Shown in pieces: positions 1 to 8,333 of a DNA stretch of 19,054 nucleotides; position 1 is the stretch's first letter, and each line of letters begins with the position of its first letter. The notes under the pieces are model-generated. The model was not told where the DNA came from. It was given only the letters and a program-made list of their open reading frames with translations, and made no database searches. The DNA is taken from the NCBI GenBank assembly GCA_964592635.1, contig CAZQFZ010000050.1, positions 1-19,054 on the forward strand, in the 5' to 3' direction. This DNA is from VMCP01 sp964592635 (lineage in GTDB: Bacteria > Bacteroidota > Bacteroidia > NS11-12g > UBA955). Made by a program: the position numbers and the translations under genes.

Positions 1-171
1 AAGGATGCTGTAAGGAGTATTCCCTTAATAAAAGTACCCAAAAATCTGCAAGATAAATATGTTGAACTCATTGGTATAATTCAACAATCTACATCAAATG
101 GATACGATTTAAAAAGTGAAATATTATTCAATTCACTCATTCAAAAAGCCTTCAAAGGCGAATTGGTTTAA
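1..171 (+). CDS. hsdS: Type I restriction specificity subunit HsdS, C-terminal fragment (cut by window edge)
   Basis: The reading frame is open from base 1 to a TAA at 169-171 and encodes the last 56 residues of a protein whose start lies outside the window. It ends in Gln-Lys-Ala-Phe-Lys-Gly-Glu-Leu-Val, preceded by an LFNSL-like helix, a typical C-terminal end of HsdS subunits in which a conserved helix follows the second target-recognition domain. HsdS gives a type I restriction-modification complex its DNA target specificity and bridges the HsdM and HsdR subunits. The two genes downstream, including an unmistakable hsdR, support the call. The target-recognition domains are not in view, so nothing can be said about specificity. 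The gene ends 18 bases before the next start, which suggests an operon. Confidence 0.82.
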   Translation, partial: KDAVRSIPLIKVPKNLQDKYVELIGIIQQSTSNGYDLKSEILFNSLIQKAFKGELV

Positions 172-189
172 ACCCTAATATTAAACCCT

Positions 190-1245
190 ATGTTAGACAA
201 AGCATACAAAGATTGGTTAATAGCACTGAAGCAAAAGGTGCGCACGGCACAGCTTAAAGCGGCTATGGCGGTAAATACCGAATTGATAATGCTGTATTGG
301 GAACTGGGTAAAATGATTACCGAAAAACAAACGGCTTGGGGTTCAAAATTTTTACCGCAATTGGCTAAAGATTTAACTTCAGAATTTCCCGATATGCAAG
401 GGTTTTCAGAAACCAACTTAAAGTATTGCCGCCTGTTCTATCAATACACCATAAAAAGTCCCCAAGTTGAGGACAATTTTATCTCTACAATTCGTCCCCA
501 AGCTGAGGACGAATTGCTGCTTCCTGTTTTTAAACAAATACCTTGGGGGCATATTAAATTAATCATCAATAAAATAAAAGATCCTAAAGAGGCTTTATTC
601 TATGCGCAATCAACCCTCCAAAACGGCTGGAGCAGAAGTATTCTTAGTCTACAAATAGAGGCAAACTTGTTTCAACGCCAAGGTAAGGCCATCAACAATT
701 TTAAAAACACCTTGCCCGAAACCACCTCCGACTTGGCACAACAATTATTGAAAGACCCTTACCAGTTTGATTTTTTAACGTTAACAGCAAGCTACAAAGA
801 ACGTGAGCTAGAAAATGCCTTGGTTGAAAACATCACCAAATTTTTGTTGGAGTTAGGCAGTGGCTTTGCCTATGTTGGCAAACAAGTTTCACTCAAAGTG
901 GGCGACACCGAATATTTTATAGACTTACTGTTTTACCATCTAAAGCTTAGGGCCTATGTTGTTATTGAATTGAAGGCTACCGATTTTCAACCAGAATACG
1001 CTGGCAAATTAAGTTTTTACTTATCCGCAGCAAATGATTTAATCAAACATCCAACTGATAACCCTACTATCGGCTTGTTGATTTGTAAAAATAAAAGCAA
1101 TTTGGTGGCAGAATATGCTTTGGCTAATATCAATCATCCAATTGGCGTATCAGAATACGAGTTAACCAAACTTTTTCCAGATGAATTTAAAAGTATTTTG
1201 CCAACTATTGAAGAAATTGAAAATGAATTAAACAATGACCTCTAA
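190..1245 (+). CDS. DUF1016/YhcG-family PDDEXK nuclease within the hsd operon
   Basis: This 351-residue protein matches the DUF1016 (YhcG-like) family by overall pattern. The N-terminal helical half carries the typical stretch around residues 28-45 (NTELIMLYWELGKMI-like). The C-terminal half carries a PD-(D/E)XK nuclease core: Asp245 in FIDLLFYH, then Glu260-x-Lys262 in VVIELKA. These are the metal-binding and catalytic residues expected of an active nuclease. The gene lies between hsdS (18-base gap) and hsdR (11-base overlap), so it is almost certainly transcribed with them and probably coupled to hsdR translation. DUF1016 genes are often found in type I restriction operons. A role as an accessory restriction nuclease or a control factor is inference. 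The ATG at 190 is the first start after hsdS, and no strong ribosome binding site precedes it. Confidence 0.85.
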   Translation: MLDKAYKDWLIALKQKVRTAQLKAAMAVNTELIMLYWELGKMITEKQTAWGSKFLPQLAKDLTSEFPDMQGFSETNLKYCRLFYQYTIKSPQVEDNFISTIRPQAEDELLLPVFKQIPWGHIKLIINKIKDPKEALFYAQSTLQNGWSRSILSLQIEANLFQRQGKAINNFKNTLPETTSDLAQQLLKDPYQFDFLTLTASYKERELENALVENITKFLLELGSGFAYVGKQVSLKVGDTEYFIDLLFYHLKLRAYVVIELKATDFQPEYAGKLSFYLSAANDLIKHPTDNPTIGLLICKNKSNLVAEYALANINHPIGVSEYELTKLFPDEFKSILPTIEEIENELNNDL

Positions 1246-4200
1246 TTTTTCATTCATACCTACCCAATGGGCTAACCTCGCGCAAGCGCCGCAAGAGGCG
1301 GAGCAGCATGTGTATGCCGCGCCCATGTATGCTGCCATGCTCCTTCGCAAGAGCTTGGAGGAATGGGTGCGCTGGATGTATGAACACGATGAAGATTTAA
1401 CCCTACCGTACGATAAGTCGCTTAGTTCTTTGATACACGAACAAGCGTTCAAAAATGTTGTGGCTCCCATGCAATTCAGTCACATCAACCTGATTCGAAA
1501 ATTGGGAAACAATGCCGTACATGCCAATGTTAAAATAAAACCGGAAGAGGTTCTTCACAACCTGAAACTTCTTCACGGATTTATTGGATGGGTTACTATG
1601 ATGTACAGCGAAGAACGTCCCCAAATACAGCCGTTCAACGAGTCTATCATCCCCAAAGAAACAGGAAAAGATAAAACCAAAGCAGAACTTCAAAATTTAG
1701 AGCTAGCATTTCACAGTCAACAAACGGAATTAAAAAAGCTGCAAGATGAACTGGCAAGTATAAAAGCATTAAAAACACAAAATAGTGCTTTTGTCCCACC
1801 GCCGATCGACCCGAACGAAGATCTTACCCGCAAAATATATATTGATACCTTGTTGCGCGAAGCGGGATGGGATCCATTCGGATTCAATGTCCCTGAATAT
1901 CCCGTTAAAAATTGCATGCCGCAAGCAAATGGGAGTAATGGGGATGGTAAAGTGGATTATGTTTTGTGGGGGGATGATGGTAAGCCTTTGGCTGTGGTGG
2001 AAGCCAAACGAACTAGCAGGGATCCTCGCGTGGGACAACATCAGGCAAAATGCTATGCCGATTGTTTGCAAAAGGAATATGGTCAACGTCCCGTAATATT
2101 CTACTCCAACGGTTTTCAAACCTGGATGTGGGATGATTTGAATTACGCACCCAGAGAGGTTTATGGATTTTATACGAAGGATGAATTACAAACGCTGATT
2201 CAGCGTAGAGTGTACAGTAAACCTCTATCGTCCCAAAAAATAAACGATGCCATCACGGATAGATATTATCAGCATGAGGCCATTCGGAAAGTTGCGGAAG
2301 TTCTTGAATTAAAGCACCGTCAAGCGCTTTTGGTGATGGCAACCGGTACGGGTAAAACACGTGTTTCGGCTTCCATGATTGATTTTTTAAGCAAAGCCAA
2401 CTGGGTGAAACGCGTTTTGTTTTTAGCCGATAGAAATGCATTGATTCATCAGGCAAAGATCAATCTCAACGAATATTTGCCCAACTTGCCTTCGGTGGAT
2501 TTGACCAAAGAAAAGGAAGATGAAAGCAGTAGGATTGTGTTTTCCACCTACCAAACCATGATCAATATGATTGATGGGGAGGCCGATGGGGATAATCGTT
2601 TTTACGGTGTAGGGCACTTCGACCTCATTATTTTTGATGAAATTCACCGATCGGTGTACAATCGATATAAATCCATTTTTAAATATTTTGATGGCATACG
2701 AATTGGACTAACAGCCACACCCAAAAGTGAGGCAGACAGAGATACTTACGAATTATTCAACATGGAGCCGAATAATCCAACGTATGCTTACGAATTGGAT
2801 CAGGCGGTGAATGATGGTTTCTTGGTTCCGCCTAAGGCCATTGCTGTACCTATTAAATTTCAGCGCAGCGGTATCAAATATGTTGAGCTTAGCGAGGAAG
2901 AAAAATTAAAATACGAGGAGCAATTTACTGATCCGGTATCAGGTGAATTCCCCGATGAAATAGAGGCAACCGCCTTGAATAATTGGTTGTTCAATACAGA
3001 TACCGTTGATAAGGTGCTGGGTCATTTAATGGAAAATGGCATTAAGGTGGAGGGAGGGGATAAACTGGGCAAAACCATGATTTTTGCTCGGTCGCATCAG
3101 CATGCCAAGTTTATCGAAGAGCGCTTCAATTTGCAATATCCACAATATAAAGGGGAGTTTTTGAAGGTGATTGATTACCATGAAGAGTACAAATACGATC
3201 TGCTGAACAAGTTTAAACTAAAGCATAAGATGCCGCAAATAGCAGTTTCGGTAGATATGTTAGACACGGGAATTGATGTACCGGAAGTTTGTAATTTGGT
3301 ATTTTTCAAACCGATTCGAAGCAGCGCGAAATATTGGCAAATGATTGGCAGGGGAACACGTTTATGTAAAGATTTGTTCGGTTTTGGGGATGATAAAAAA
3401 GAATTTGTCATTTTTGATTTCTGTGAAAACTTTGAGTTTTTCAGTAATAAACCCAAGGGTTTTGAAGGTTCGAAAGGGAAGTCGTTGAGTCAACGTTTGT
3501 TTGAACTTCGCTTAAAATTGTCGTTCGTATTGCAATCGCACGAAGATTCGGAATTGAGGGAATACGGAGCGTTGATTTTGGAGGGCTTGATATTGCAGAC
3601 ACAATCGTTGAACACTGATAGTTTTGTGGTTCGACAGCATTGGAAGGAAGTAGAGAAATACCGAGATCCCAACGCTTGGAATGCGCTAACGGATTTGGAT
3701 ATAAAGGAATTATTTGATCACATTGCCCCCTTGATGAGTGAAACGGATCAGGATGAAATGGCCAAGCGATTTGATGCGTTGATGTTGGATATTCAGCTAT
3801 CGATATTGAATGATTCCAAAAAACAAGTGGGATTGATTCAGAAGGTGGTAAAAATGGCGGGAAAGTTGTCAAAAAAAGCAAGTATTCCGTCGGTAGCGGC
3901 AAAAATGGATTTAATTCGGGATGCTCAGGACAAATTATTTTGGCAGGAGGGGGATGTACTGAGTATTGAGAGACTGCGACTTGAGTTGAGGGATTTAATT
4001 AAGTTTTTGGATTTTGAAGAAACACCGATTTACTTCACTTCATTTACTGATGAATTTGAGGGCAATGCAAGTGAATATCAGTTGGTTTATGGATTCAATG
4101 ATTTGGACACGTACCGCAGGAAGGTGGAACAGTATCTGAAACAGAATGAAAATCATTTAACAATTCACAAGTTGAAAAACAACATTCAGATTACTCGAGA

Positions 4201-4570
4201 AGAATTGGTGGCCTTGGAAAATATGTTGTTTGAACAGGGAGAATTGGGAACTAAGGATGAGTTCAATAAGGCATTTGGTGAGCAGCCGTTGGGAAAATTT
4301 ATTCGCAGTATCGTTGGATTAGAAATCAATGCAGCTAAGGAGGCATTTGGGGTAATTCTGGCCGGACAGACGTTAAATTCTCAGCAAATTCGTTTTATGG
4401 ATACCATCATTAATTTCTTCAGTGTTAAGGGATACATTGAACCCTCGATGTTGTTTGAACCTCCGTTTACGGACATCAACACGAGTGGAATTATGGGTGT
4501 CTTCGACGAACAAACCTCCACACAGATTTTAAGTTTGATAGAGGAGATCAATGAAACTGCGGTGGCGTAG
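1235..4570 (+). CDS. hsdR: Type I restriction enzyme subunit R (HsdR) with N-terminal DUF4145-like domain
   Basis: This 1111-residue HsdR is the motor and nuclease subunit of a type I restriction complex, which translocates and cuts unmethylated DNA. Residues about 5-135 form a helical DUF4145-like domain. A PD-(D/E)XK nuclease follows, with Asp241 and Glu256-x-Lys258 (VVEAKR). The superfamily 2 helicase has Walker A ATGTGKT at 369-375, a DEIH box at 468-471, TATP at 493-496 and motif VI QMIGRGTR at 702-709. The last 300 or so residues resemble the EcoEI-type C-terminal domain that contacts HsdM/HsdS. All catalytic motifs are intact, so the gene looks functional. The ATG at 1235 overlaps the end of the upstream nuclease gene by 11 bases. 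No hsdM is in the window; it presumably lies upstream of hsdS. The same reading frame stays open after the TAG stop (see the next gene). Confidence 0.95.
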   Translation: MTSNFSFIPTQWANLAQAPQEAEQHVYAAPMYAAMLLRKSLEEWVRWMYEHDEDLTLPYDKSLSSLIHEQAFKNVVAPMQFSHINLIRKLGNNAVHANVKIKPEEVLHNLKLLHGFIGWVTMMYSEERPQIQPFNESIIPKETGKDKTKAELQNLELAFHSQQTELKKLQDELASIKALKTQNSAFVPPPIDPNEDLTRKIYIDTLLREAGWDPFGFNVPEYPVKNCMPQANGSNGDGKVDYVLWGDDGKPLAVVEAKRTSRDPRVGQHQAKCYADCLQKEYGQRPVIFYSNGFQTWMWDDLNYAPREVYGFYTKDELQTLIQRRVYSKPLSSQKINDAITDRYYQHEAIRKVAEVLELKHRQALLVMATGTGKTRVSASMIDFLSKANWVKRVLFLADRNALIHQAKINLNEYLPNLPSVDLTKEKEDESSRIVFSTYQTMINMIDGEADGDNRFYGVGHFDLIIFDEIHRSVYNRYKSIFKYFDGIRIGLTATPKSEADRDTYELFNMEPNNPTYAYELDQAVNDGFLVPPKAIAVPIKFQRSGIKYVELSEEEKLKYEEQFTDPVSGEFPDEIEATALNNWLFNTDTVDKVLGHLMENGIKVEGGDKLGKTMIFARSHQHAKFIEERFNLQYPQYKGEFLKVIDYHEEYKYDLLNKFKLKHKMPQIAVSVDMLDTGIDVPEVCNLVFFKPIRSSAKYWQMIGRGTRLCKDLFGFGDDKKEFVIFDFCENFEFFSNKPKGFEGSKGKSLSQRLFELRLKLSFVLQSHEDSELREYGALILEGLILQTQSLNTDSFVVRQHWKEVEKYRDPNAWNALTDLDIKELFDHIAPLMSETDQDEMAKRFDALMLDIQLSILNDSKKQVGLIQKVVKMAGKLSKKASIPSVAAKMDLIRDAQDKLFWQEGDVLSIERLRLELRDLIKFLDFEETPIYFTSFTDEFEGNASEYQLVYGFNDLDTYRRKVEQYLKQNENHLTIHKLKNNIQITREELVALENMLFEQGELGTKDEFNKAFGEQPLGKFIRSIVGLEINAAKEAFGVILAGQTLNSQQIRFMDTIINFFSVKGYIEPSMLFEPPFTDINTSGIMGVFDEQTSTQILSLIEEINETAVA

Positions 4571-4615
4571 GGGGGTGAAAATGAATTATCTTTAGAAATA
4601 GGTTTTGATGAAATC

Positions 4616-4957
4616 TTGTTTCAGTTATCGAAGGGTTTAACAATTGATCAGCTTCAAAATGGTCAGCGTTGGTTTGGTTTTGAGCAAATTAAAGAGTGGA
4701 AGAATCGAATGGGATTTAAACTTCACATATACTCAAACGACCATTTAATTGATAAAAAGGCACACTTTCATTTGATTAAAGAATCAGAATCAGTCGATTG
4801 TAAATTTGATTTTCATGGTAATCTACTAAGTTGTGCCAAATCAGGAGCAAGTCGTAGAATTCTCGATGCTGTAAAATATTTTTGTATGCAAACGAATCAT
4901 TATAATAAACTCGTTCAGGTATGGAATTCTAAAAACCCTTTATATTCTGTAAGCTAA
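4616..4957 (+). CDS. Small hypothetical protein, DUF4160-like motif, 5' end uncertain
   Basis: The 113 residues are counted from a TTG at 4616, the only conventional start available. The frame is the same as that of hsdR and is open from directly after its TAG stop. The residues it would encode upstream of the TTG (…NELSLEIGFDEILFQLSKGL) look like real protein. The true start may therefore be further left, lost to a frameshift, or not a standard codon; an ATG at 4581 is in another frame and meets a stop after four codons. The segment with Asn41-Asp42-His43 and His50-Phe51-His52 resembles the NDH…HFH pattern of DUF4160-type small proteins found near toxin-antitoxin and defence genes. That resemblance is weak and gives no function. 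No membrane segment or signal peptide is present. It is convergent with the HNH gene, 73 bases away. Confidence 0.5.
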   Translation: MFQLSKGLTIDQLQNGQRWFGFEQIKEWKNRMGFKLHIYSNDHLIDKKAHFHLIKESESVDCKFDFHGNLLSCAKSGASRRILDAVKYFCMQTNHYNKLVQVWNSKNPLYSVS

Positions 4958-5030
4958 TTTTCAAGTGTGAAATATAATTTTACTTTTTTACCAACTTATC
5001 AAGTCAATTTTTTAATCAGATCACAATGGG

Positions 5031-5831
5031 CTAAAGCAAATGAACCTGTTTGTGACATGTTTTACACAAGGGAATTAAATTACTCTCTTCGCAATTACCT
5101 GGATTTGAATCAATATGATGTGTATCTAAGAAAGATTTTCTATTACTGAAATCGCCCAAACAATTTTGACATTTCCAATTAAACCGAATTCGTATACGCC
5201 TTGAAATTTCGGGCCAATTTTCAGGGTAAATACCTACAGGTTGATCTCTGTCATTAAATTTGGGTTTCGAAACGTATGTACCATTGTATTTTTTGAAATA
5301 ATCTACCAAATTAAATGAAACGTGAATTTCTTCTTTTTGATTTGAGGTTAAATTGCAATATCTAAGATAACATAACTGATCAAGACAATTCTTACAAACC
5401 TTAAGCTCTCTAAATTGTTGCTGAACGTCTTGACCAATTAAAATATTACAAGAAAATAGATTGTCAGTACGTGTTGAAACTACATATCTATTGAATTTAC
5501 CTTTCCTGCGGAATTCCATTATTGTTTTGCAGTTAATTATATGAAAACGATAATCACTGACAGTTAATTGACCATTGATGTATGACCCCCTTTGATCTCG
5601 AATATAAACTAAAACACGACGCCCTTCATACATGAATGTATCGTCGATAGGATTTACTTCTAAATCTTTAGCATCGATATCGATTCCCTCATTGTTTAAT
5701 GCAATATCCAATGCTCCAATATCCAACGCGTTCCATGTGGATGAAAAGTCGATATTTGGGTAATTCGCTCCAATTTTGGATACCAACTTTGATAGTTTAG
5801 AACTAGGAGCTTTGAAATCAATTAATCTCAT
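5031..5831 (-). CDS. HNH endonuclease, ZorE-like effector of a Zorya-type system
   Basis: This 266-residue protein ends in a complete HNH nuclease domain. Zinc-knuckle cysteines Cys221/Cys224 and Cys256/Cys259 frame Asp236, His238-His239, Asn251 and His260/His264, which fits a metal-dependent DNA-nicking or cutting enzyme. A second possible zinc site lies upstream: His97, Cys101, Cys146 and Cys149 (VCKNCL). The N-terminal 90 residues are not recognised. The gene overlaps the preceding OmpA/MotB-like gene by four bases (ATGA), so the two should be translationally coupled. An HNH protein as the third gene after a ZorA-like/ZorB-like pair is the defining layout of type II Zorya, in which ZorE is the DNA-damaging effector. 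I call it ZorE-like by domain and position; sequence homology of the N-terminal part to known ZorE is not verified. Confidence 0.8.
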   Translation of the reverse strand: MRLIDFKAPSSKLSKLVSKIGANYPNIDFSSTWNALDIGALDIALNNEGIDIDAKDLEVNPIDDTFMYEGRRVLVYIRDQRGSYINGQLTVSDYRFHIINCKTIMEFRRKGKFNRYVVSTRTDNLFSCNILIGQDVQQQFRELKVCKNCLDQLCYLRYCNLTSNQKEEIHVSFNLVDYFKKYNGTYVSKPKFNDRDQPVGIYPENWPEISRRIRIRFNWKCQNCLGDFSNRKSFLDTHHIDSNPGNCEESNLIPLCKTCHKQVHLL

Positions 5832-6529
5832 TTTTCCATTTTTATTAGCAATCGATCCATTATATCTTCAATCTTTGTTCGAACTCTGAATTCTACTCTT
5901 CGAGACAATTCTTTATTTTCTTGTCCGTTGGTTAATATAGGTTGGCTTGATGATAAACCGTTTGCCGTAATTACTTTTCTAACCCAGGTTTTATCTTGGC
6001 TATCAACTTGAGTATTTAAACAATAATAAAGCACATTTCTCGTGCGAGATTGTGATAATTCCATGTTATAGAAATAGGCATCTTCTAATGTTTGATTTAG
6101 TTTTCCTTCGATGCTTGTATGCCCTTCAATTCGTACCTCAGAAATGCTTTTTTGAAATTTACTTATAACTTTTAAATATCTTGGGAAGAAGTCGTTTAAA
6201 ATAACCTGAAAGTCAATTGGTATTTCATAACTACCCTGTGCGAATTGAACCTTAGGAGAATCAAATTTGATGGAAAGAGTTATAGAGTCCAATGTGGCAT
6301 TCCATTTATTCTCTAAATCATATTTAAATTCTTTATTGAGACTTTCATATAACTTAACTTTAGTTTCTTTATATTCTTTTATAAGCTCATCCATGTCGTT
6401 TTTATCCTTTTTAACATTCTCCATGTATATCACGGCGATAAATAAAAACATCATCATCAGGACGCTCATTAAGTCAGAAACGGAAATCCAGTGACTCCCT
6501 GATTCTTTGGAACTTTGATTACTAATCAT
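5828..6529 (-). CDS. zorB: ZorB-like MotB/OmpA-domain stator protein
   Basis: This 233-residue protein has a short cytoplasmic N-terminus and one transmembrane helix (about 20-36) preceded by Asp19 in the SVSDLMSVLMM segment, the position of the proton-carrying aspartate in MotB/ExbD/ZorB proteins. A linker with coiled-coil character follows (about 38-75). Residues 94-217 form an OmpA-like peptidoglycan-binding domain, with IEGHTS at 134-139, LSQSRTRNV at 158-166 and NKELSRRVEFRV at 205-216. It should pair with the channel protein encoded just upstream to make a cell-wall-anchored, proton-driven complex. Its ATG overlaps the stop of that gene (TAATG), and its stop overlaps the HNH start (ATGA). 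A flagellar MotB role is unlikely, because no motility genes are nearby and the third gene is a nuclease. Confidence 0.85.
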   Translation of the reverse strand: MISNQSSKESGSHWISVSDLMSVLMMMFLFIAVIYMENVKKDKNDMDELIKEYKETKVKLYESLNKEFKYDLENKWNATLDSITLSIKFDSPKVQFAQGSYEIPIDFQVILNDFFPRYLKVISKFQKSISEVRIEGHTSIEGKLNQTLEDAYFYNMELSQSRTRNVLYYCLNTQVDSQDKTWVRKVITANGLSSSQPILTNGQENKELSRRVEFRVRTKIEDIMDRLLIKMEK

Positions 6530-7686
6530 TAGTATCTACTGTTTTGTTGTACTAGTTTTTGCAGTTTTTCCGTCAATGGGCCATAATCCTCTACAAATTT
6601 TTCAGAAAGTGCAGCCAAACTATTTCCAAGAGAGTTTAAGCTCTTATTCAGTTCTTCTTCAAGGCCTTGGTCTATTTTCTGCAGATTGCCCTCAATTTGA
6701 TCATATAAATTTTTCCTGTGTTCTTCTAAATTGGTCAGATAGCTTGTGTTGTTTCTTTGGATTTCTTCTGAAATATTTTTGTGCATGGATTTTATTTCCT
6801 CTATTGTATTCTCGATGTTCTCCTTAATCATGGGAAAGCCTTGTTGAGCTTTTTCGCTTAATTCACTTAAACTGTTTAATCCAATTGAAAGGGCCATGAG
6901 TTGTTTATTTAGATTTTCACTCATTTCTTGGAATATACCGACTGATTTTACTGTTTCTCCAAGGTTATCCGTTGAAACTTTGGTGTTGTAAGTAATTTCT
7001 TTCAATAGTGTTGTATTTTCATCAATCTGATTTTTGTATTCGATTTGCCAATCTAGCATTTTTTGGACTGATTTATCTAATGCTTTAAAGTTTTCGCCAA
7101 ATTCATCAATTAGTTTTTCATTAAATTCTTTAACTAAATTGTTCAATGCATCCTCAAGCGCTTTGATATTATTTTCACTTTGCTTTTCAGCAAATTCATT
7201 AAACGAGCGACTTAATTCAGAAATTTTATCGCTCAAGGATGTGCGTAACAAAATCATTTGGTTCAAAATACTAGAATCTCCATCTCCACCGACATTCTGA
7301 TTTATGCTTTTTAAATTGGTTGCCATGGAAGCTAAGTGTTTTAGGACAGCTTTGTTCATTTCTTCTGAATCATCTACAGCGTTTTCAATTGAAATACGAT
7401 AAAATTTAGGGCGGAACTTTATAATTAATGAGACCAATATTCCGACTACAGAAGTAATAAATGCAGTTTTTAATCCACTTAAAAGTTCAGGTACACTCTT
7501 TGAAATATTTTCAGGATCAAATCCGACTAGACCTAATAGAATTCCTGTAAATGTTCCCAAAATTCCTAGCGTAGTAGCTGCATTTGAAAGGGTTTCTCGG
7601 GATTGATTTTTAGAAAAGAATGGAAATAGAATAGTTAAAACCACAAAAATTGCGGTAATTAGATTATTGATTAAAATTAGTGACAT
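6529..7686 (-). CDS. zorA: ZorA-like MotA/ExbB-family channel protein with long coiled-coil tail
   Basis: This 385-residue protein has three predicted membrane helices at about 4-24, 36-56 and 70-90. The second carries the Gly-rich TLGILGTFTGILLGL stretch typical of MotA/TolQ/ExbB/ZorA proton channels. From about residue 100 to the end it is hydrophilic and strongly heptad-like, giving a cytoplasmic coiled-coil tail of some 290 residues. A long intracellular tail separates ZorA from ordinary ExbB/TolQ; in Zorya it is thought to pass the signal of phage attack from the envelope to the cytoplasmic effector. The tail here is shorter than in well-known type I ZorA proteins. The gene heads a tight three-gene unit (ZorA-ZorB-HNH). 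It is very AT-rich, unlike the VWA gene to the right, which suggests horizontal acquisition. Confidence 0.83.
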   Translation of the reverse strand: MSLILINNLITAIFVVLTILFPFFSKNQSRETLSNAATTLGILGTFTGILLGLVGFDPENISKSVPELLSGLKTAFITSVVGILVSLIIKFRPKFYRISIENAVDDSEEMNKAVLKHLASMATNLKSINQNVGGDGDSSILNQMILLRTSLSDKISELSRSFNEFAEKQSENNIKALEDALNNLVKEFNEKLIDEFGENFKALDKSVQKMLDWQIEYKNQIDENTTLLKEITYNTKVSTDNLGETVKSVGIFQEMSENLNKQLMALSIGLNSLSELSEKAQQGFPMIKENIENTIEEIKSMHKNISEEIQRNNTSYLTNLEEHRKNLYDQIEGNLQKIDQGLEEELNKSLNSLGNSLAALSEKFVEDYGPLTEKLQKLVQQNSRY

Positions 7687-7787
7687 AGAATATAATTAAT
7701 GTTTATTTATCGGTTATTTAGTTTTTTTAATTCTTAGTATTTCCCAGTTGAATGAGTTTTATCCTCAATTAGTGTTTTTTATAATCA

Positions 7788-8333
7788 TCACCCCACCTTA
7801 AAATACCCCTTTATTATCTCCTCCGTAATCCCATAACAATCAACATCGCTGGGCAATCGAAATGCTTGCTTTAAGCCTAGAATTTCTTGAAGAATGTTAA
7901 ATTCGTCTTGGTGAATTCCATATTCGGATTCGAAATGGGATTGAATGATTTCTACGAATTTAAATTTATTGCCCTCAGCTACGTGTGATTTGATTTCTTC
8001 GTATGCCAATTCGCGTGAAGTATTTAGAACCCGCGCAAAAATTACAACCGGTTGATGCGAAAACATTACACAGCCCAAACTGTGCCCAACAATCTCTTTC
8101 AAAAATGGCACCCGATCGGTGAATTTCTCAAACGAATGCTCTCCTCTGCAAACTTCTAAATGAAAGTTGTAACTGAATGGATTCGCATTCTGCAATATAA
8201 AATGGGTAAAATAAGAACCCACCCAATTATGTATGGTCAATTGGGTGAGTGGTTTTTCTTGTGTGTTTTGATACCAATTAGTCAATTCTTGTATATCAAA
8301 TAAAAGGTGATCCGATAATTGAATTTTTATCAT
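7788..8333 (-). CDS. Hypothetical protein coupled to the VWA-domain gene
   Basis: I do not recognise this 181-residue protein. It appears soluble, with no signal peptide or membrane helix, and is of mixed alpha/beta composition. Scattered histidines and acidic residues occur, including HLEVCRGEH at about 61-69 and VGHSLGCVMFSHQ at about 82-94. Its ATG overlaps the stop of the upstream VWA gene by four bases (ATGA), so the two are likely translated together and may form a functional pair. It ends about 100 bases before the ZorA-like start, on the same strand, so joint transcription with the Zorya-like genes is possible. It is more GC-rich than the Zorya-like genes but less so than the VWA gene. 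Real coding status is supported by length, coupling and codon use; function is unknown. Confidence 0.7.
   Translation of the reverse strand: MIKIQLSDHLLFDIQELTNWYQNTQEKPLTQLTIHNWVGSYFTHFILQNANPFSYNFHLEVCRGEHSFEKFTDRVPFLKEIVGHSLGCVMFSHQPVVIFARVLNTSRELAYEEIKSHVAEGNKFKFVEIIQSHFESEYGIHQDEFNILQEILGLKQAFRLPSDVDCYGITEEIIKGYFKVG

Noticed and set aside
3441..3902. 153-codon - strand ORF
   Set aside because: It lies entirely inside hsdR on the opposite strand and has a Pro/Ser-rich, non-protein-like composition; a shadow of the real gene.
4967..5149. 60-codon + strand ORF after the small DUF4160-like gene
   Set aside because: Two thirds of it is antisense to the HNH catalytic domain, it starts at a GTG without a ribosome binding site, and the protein has no recognisable features.
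5828..7686. MotA/MotB flagellar stator or ExbB/ExbD-TolQR transport pair
   Set aside because: No flagellar or Ton/Tol genes are nearby, the channel protein has a long coiled-coil tail, and a nuclease gene is coupled to the pair.
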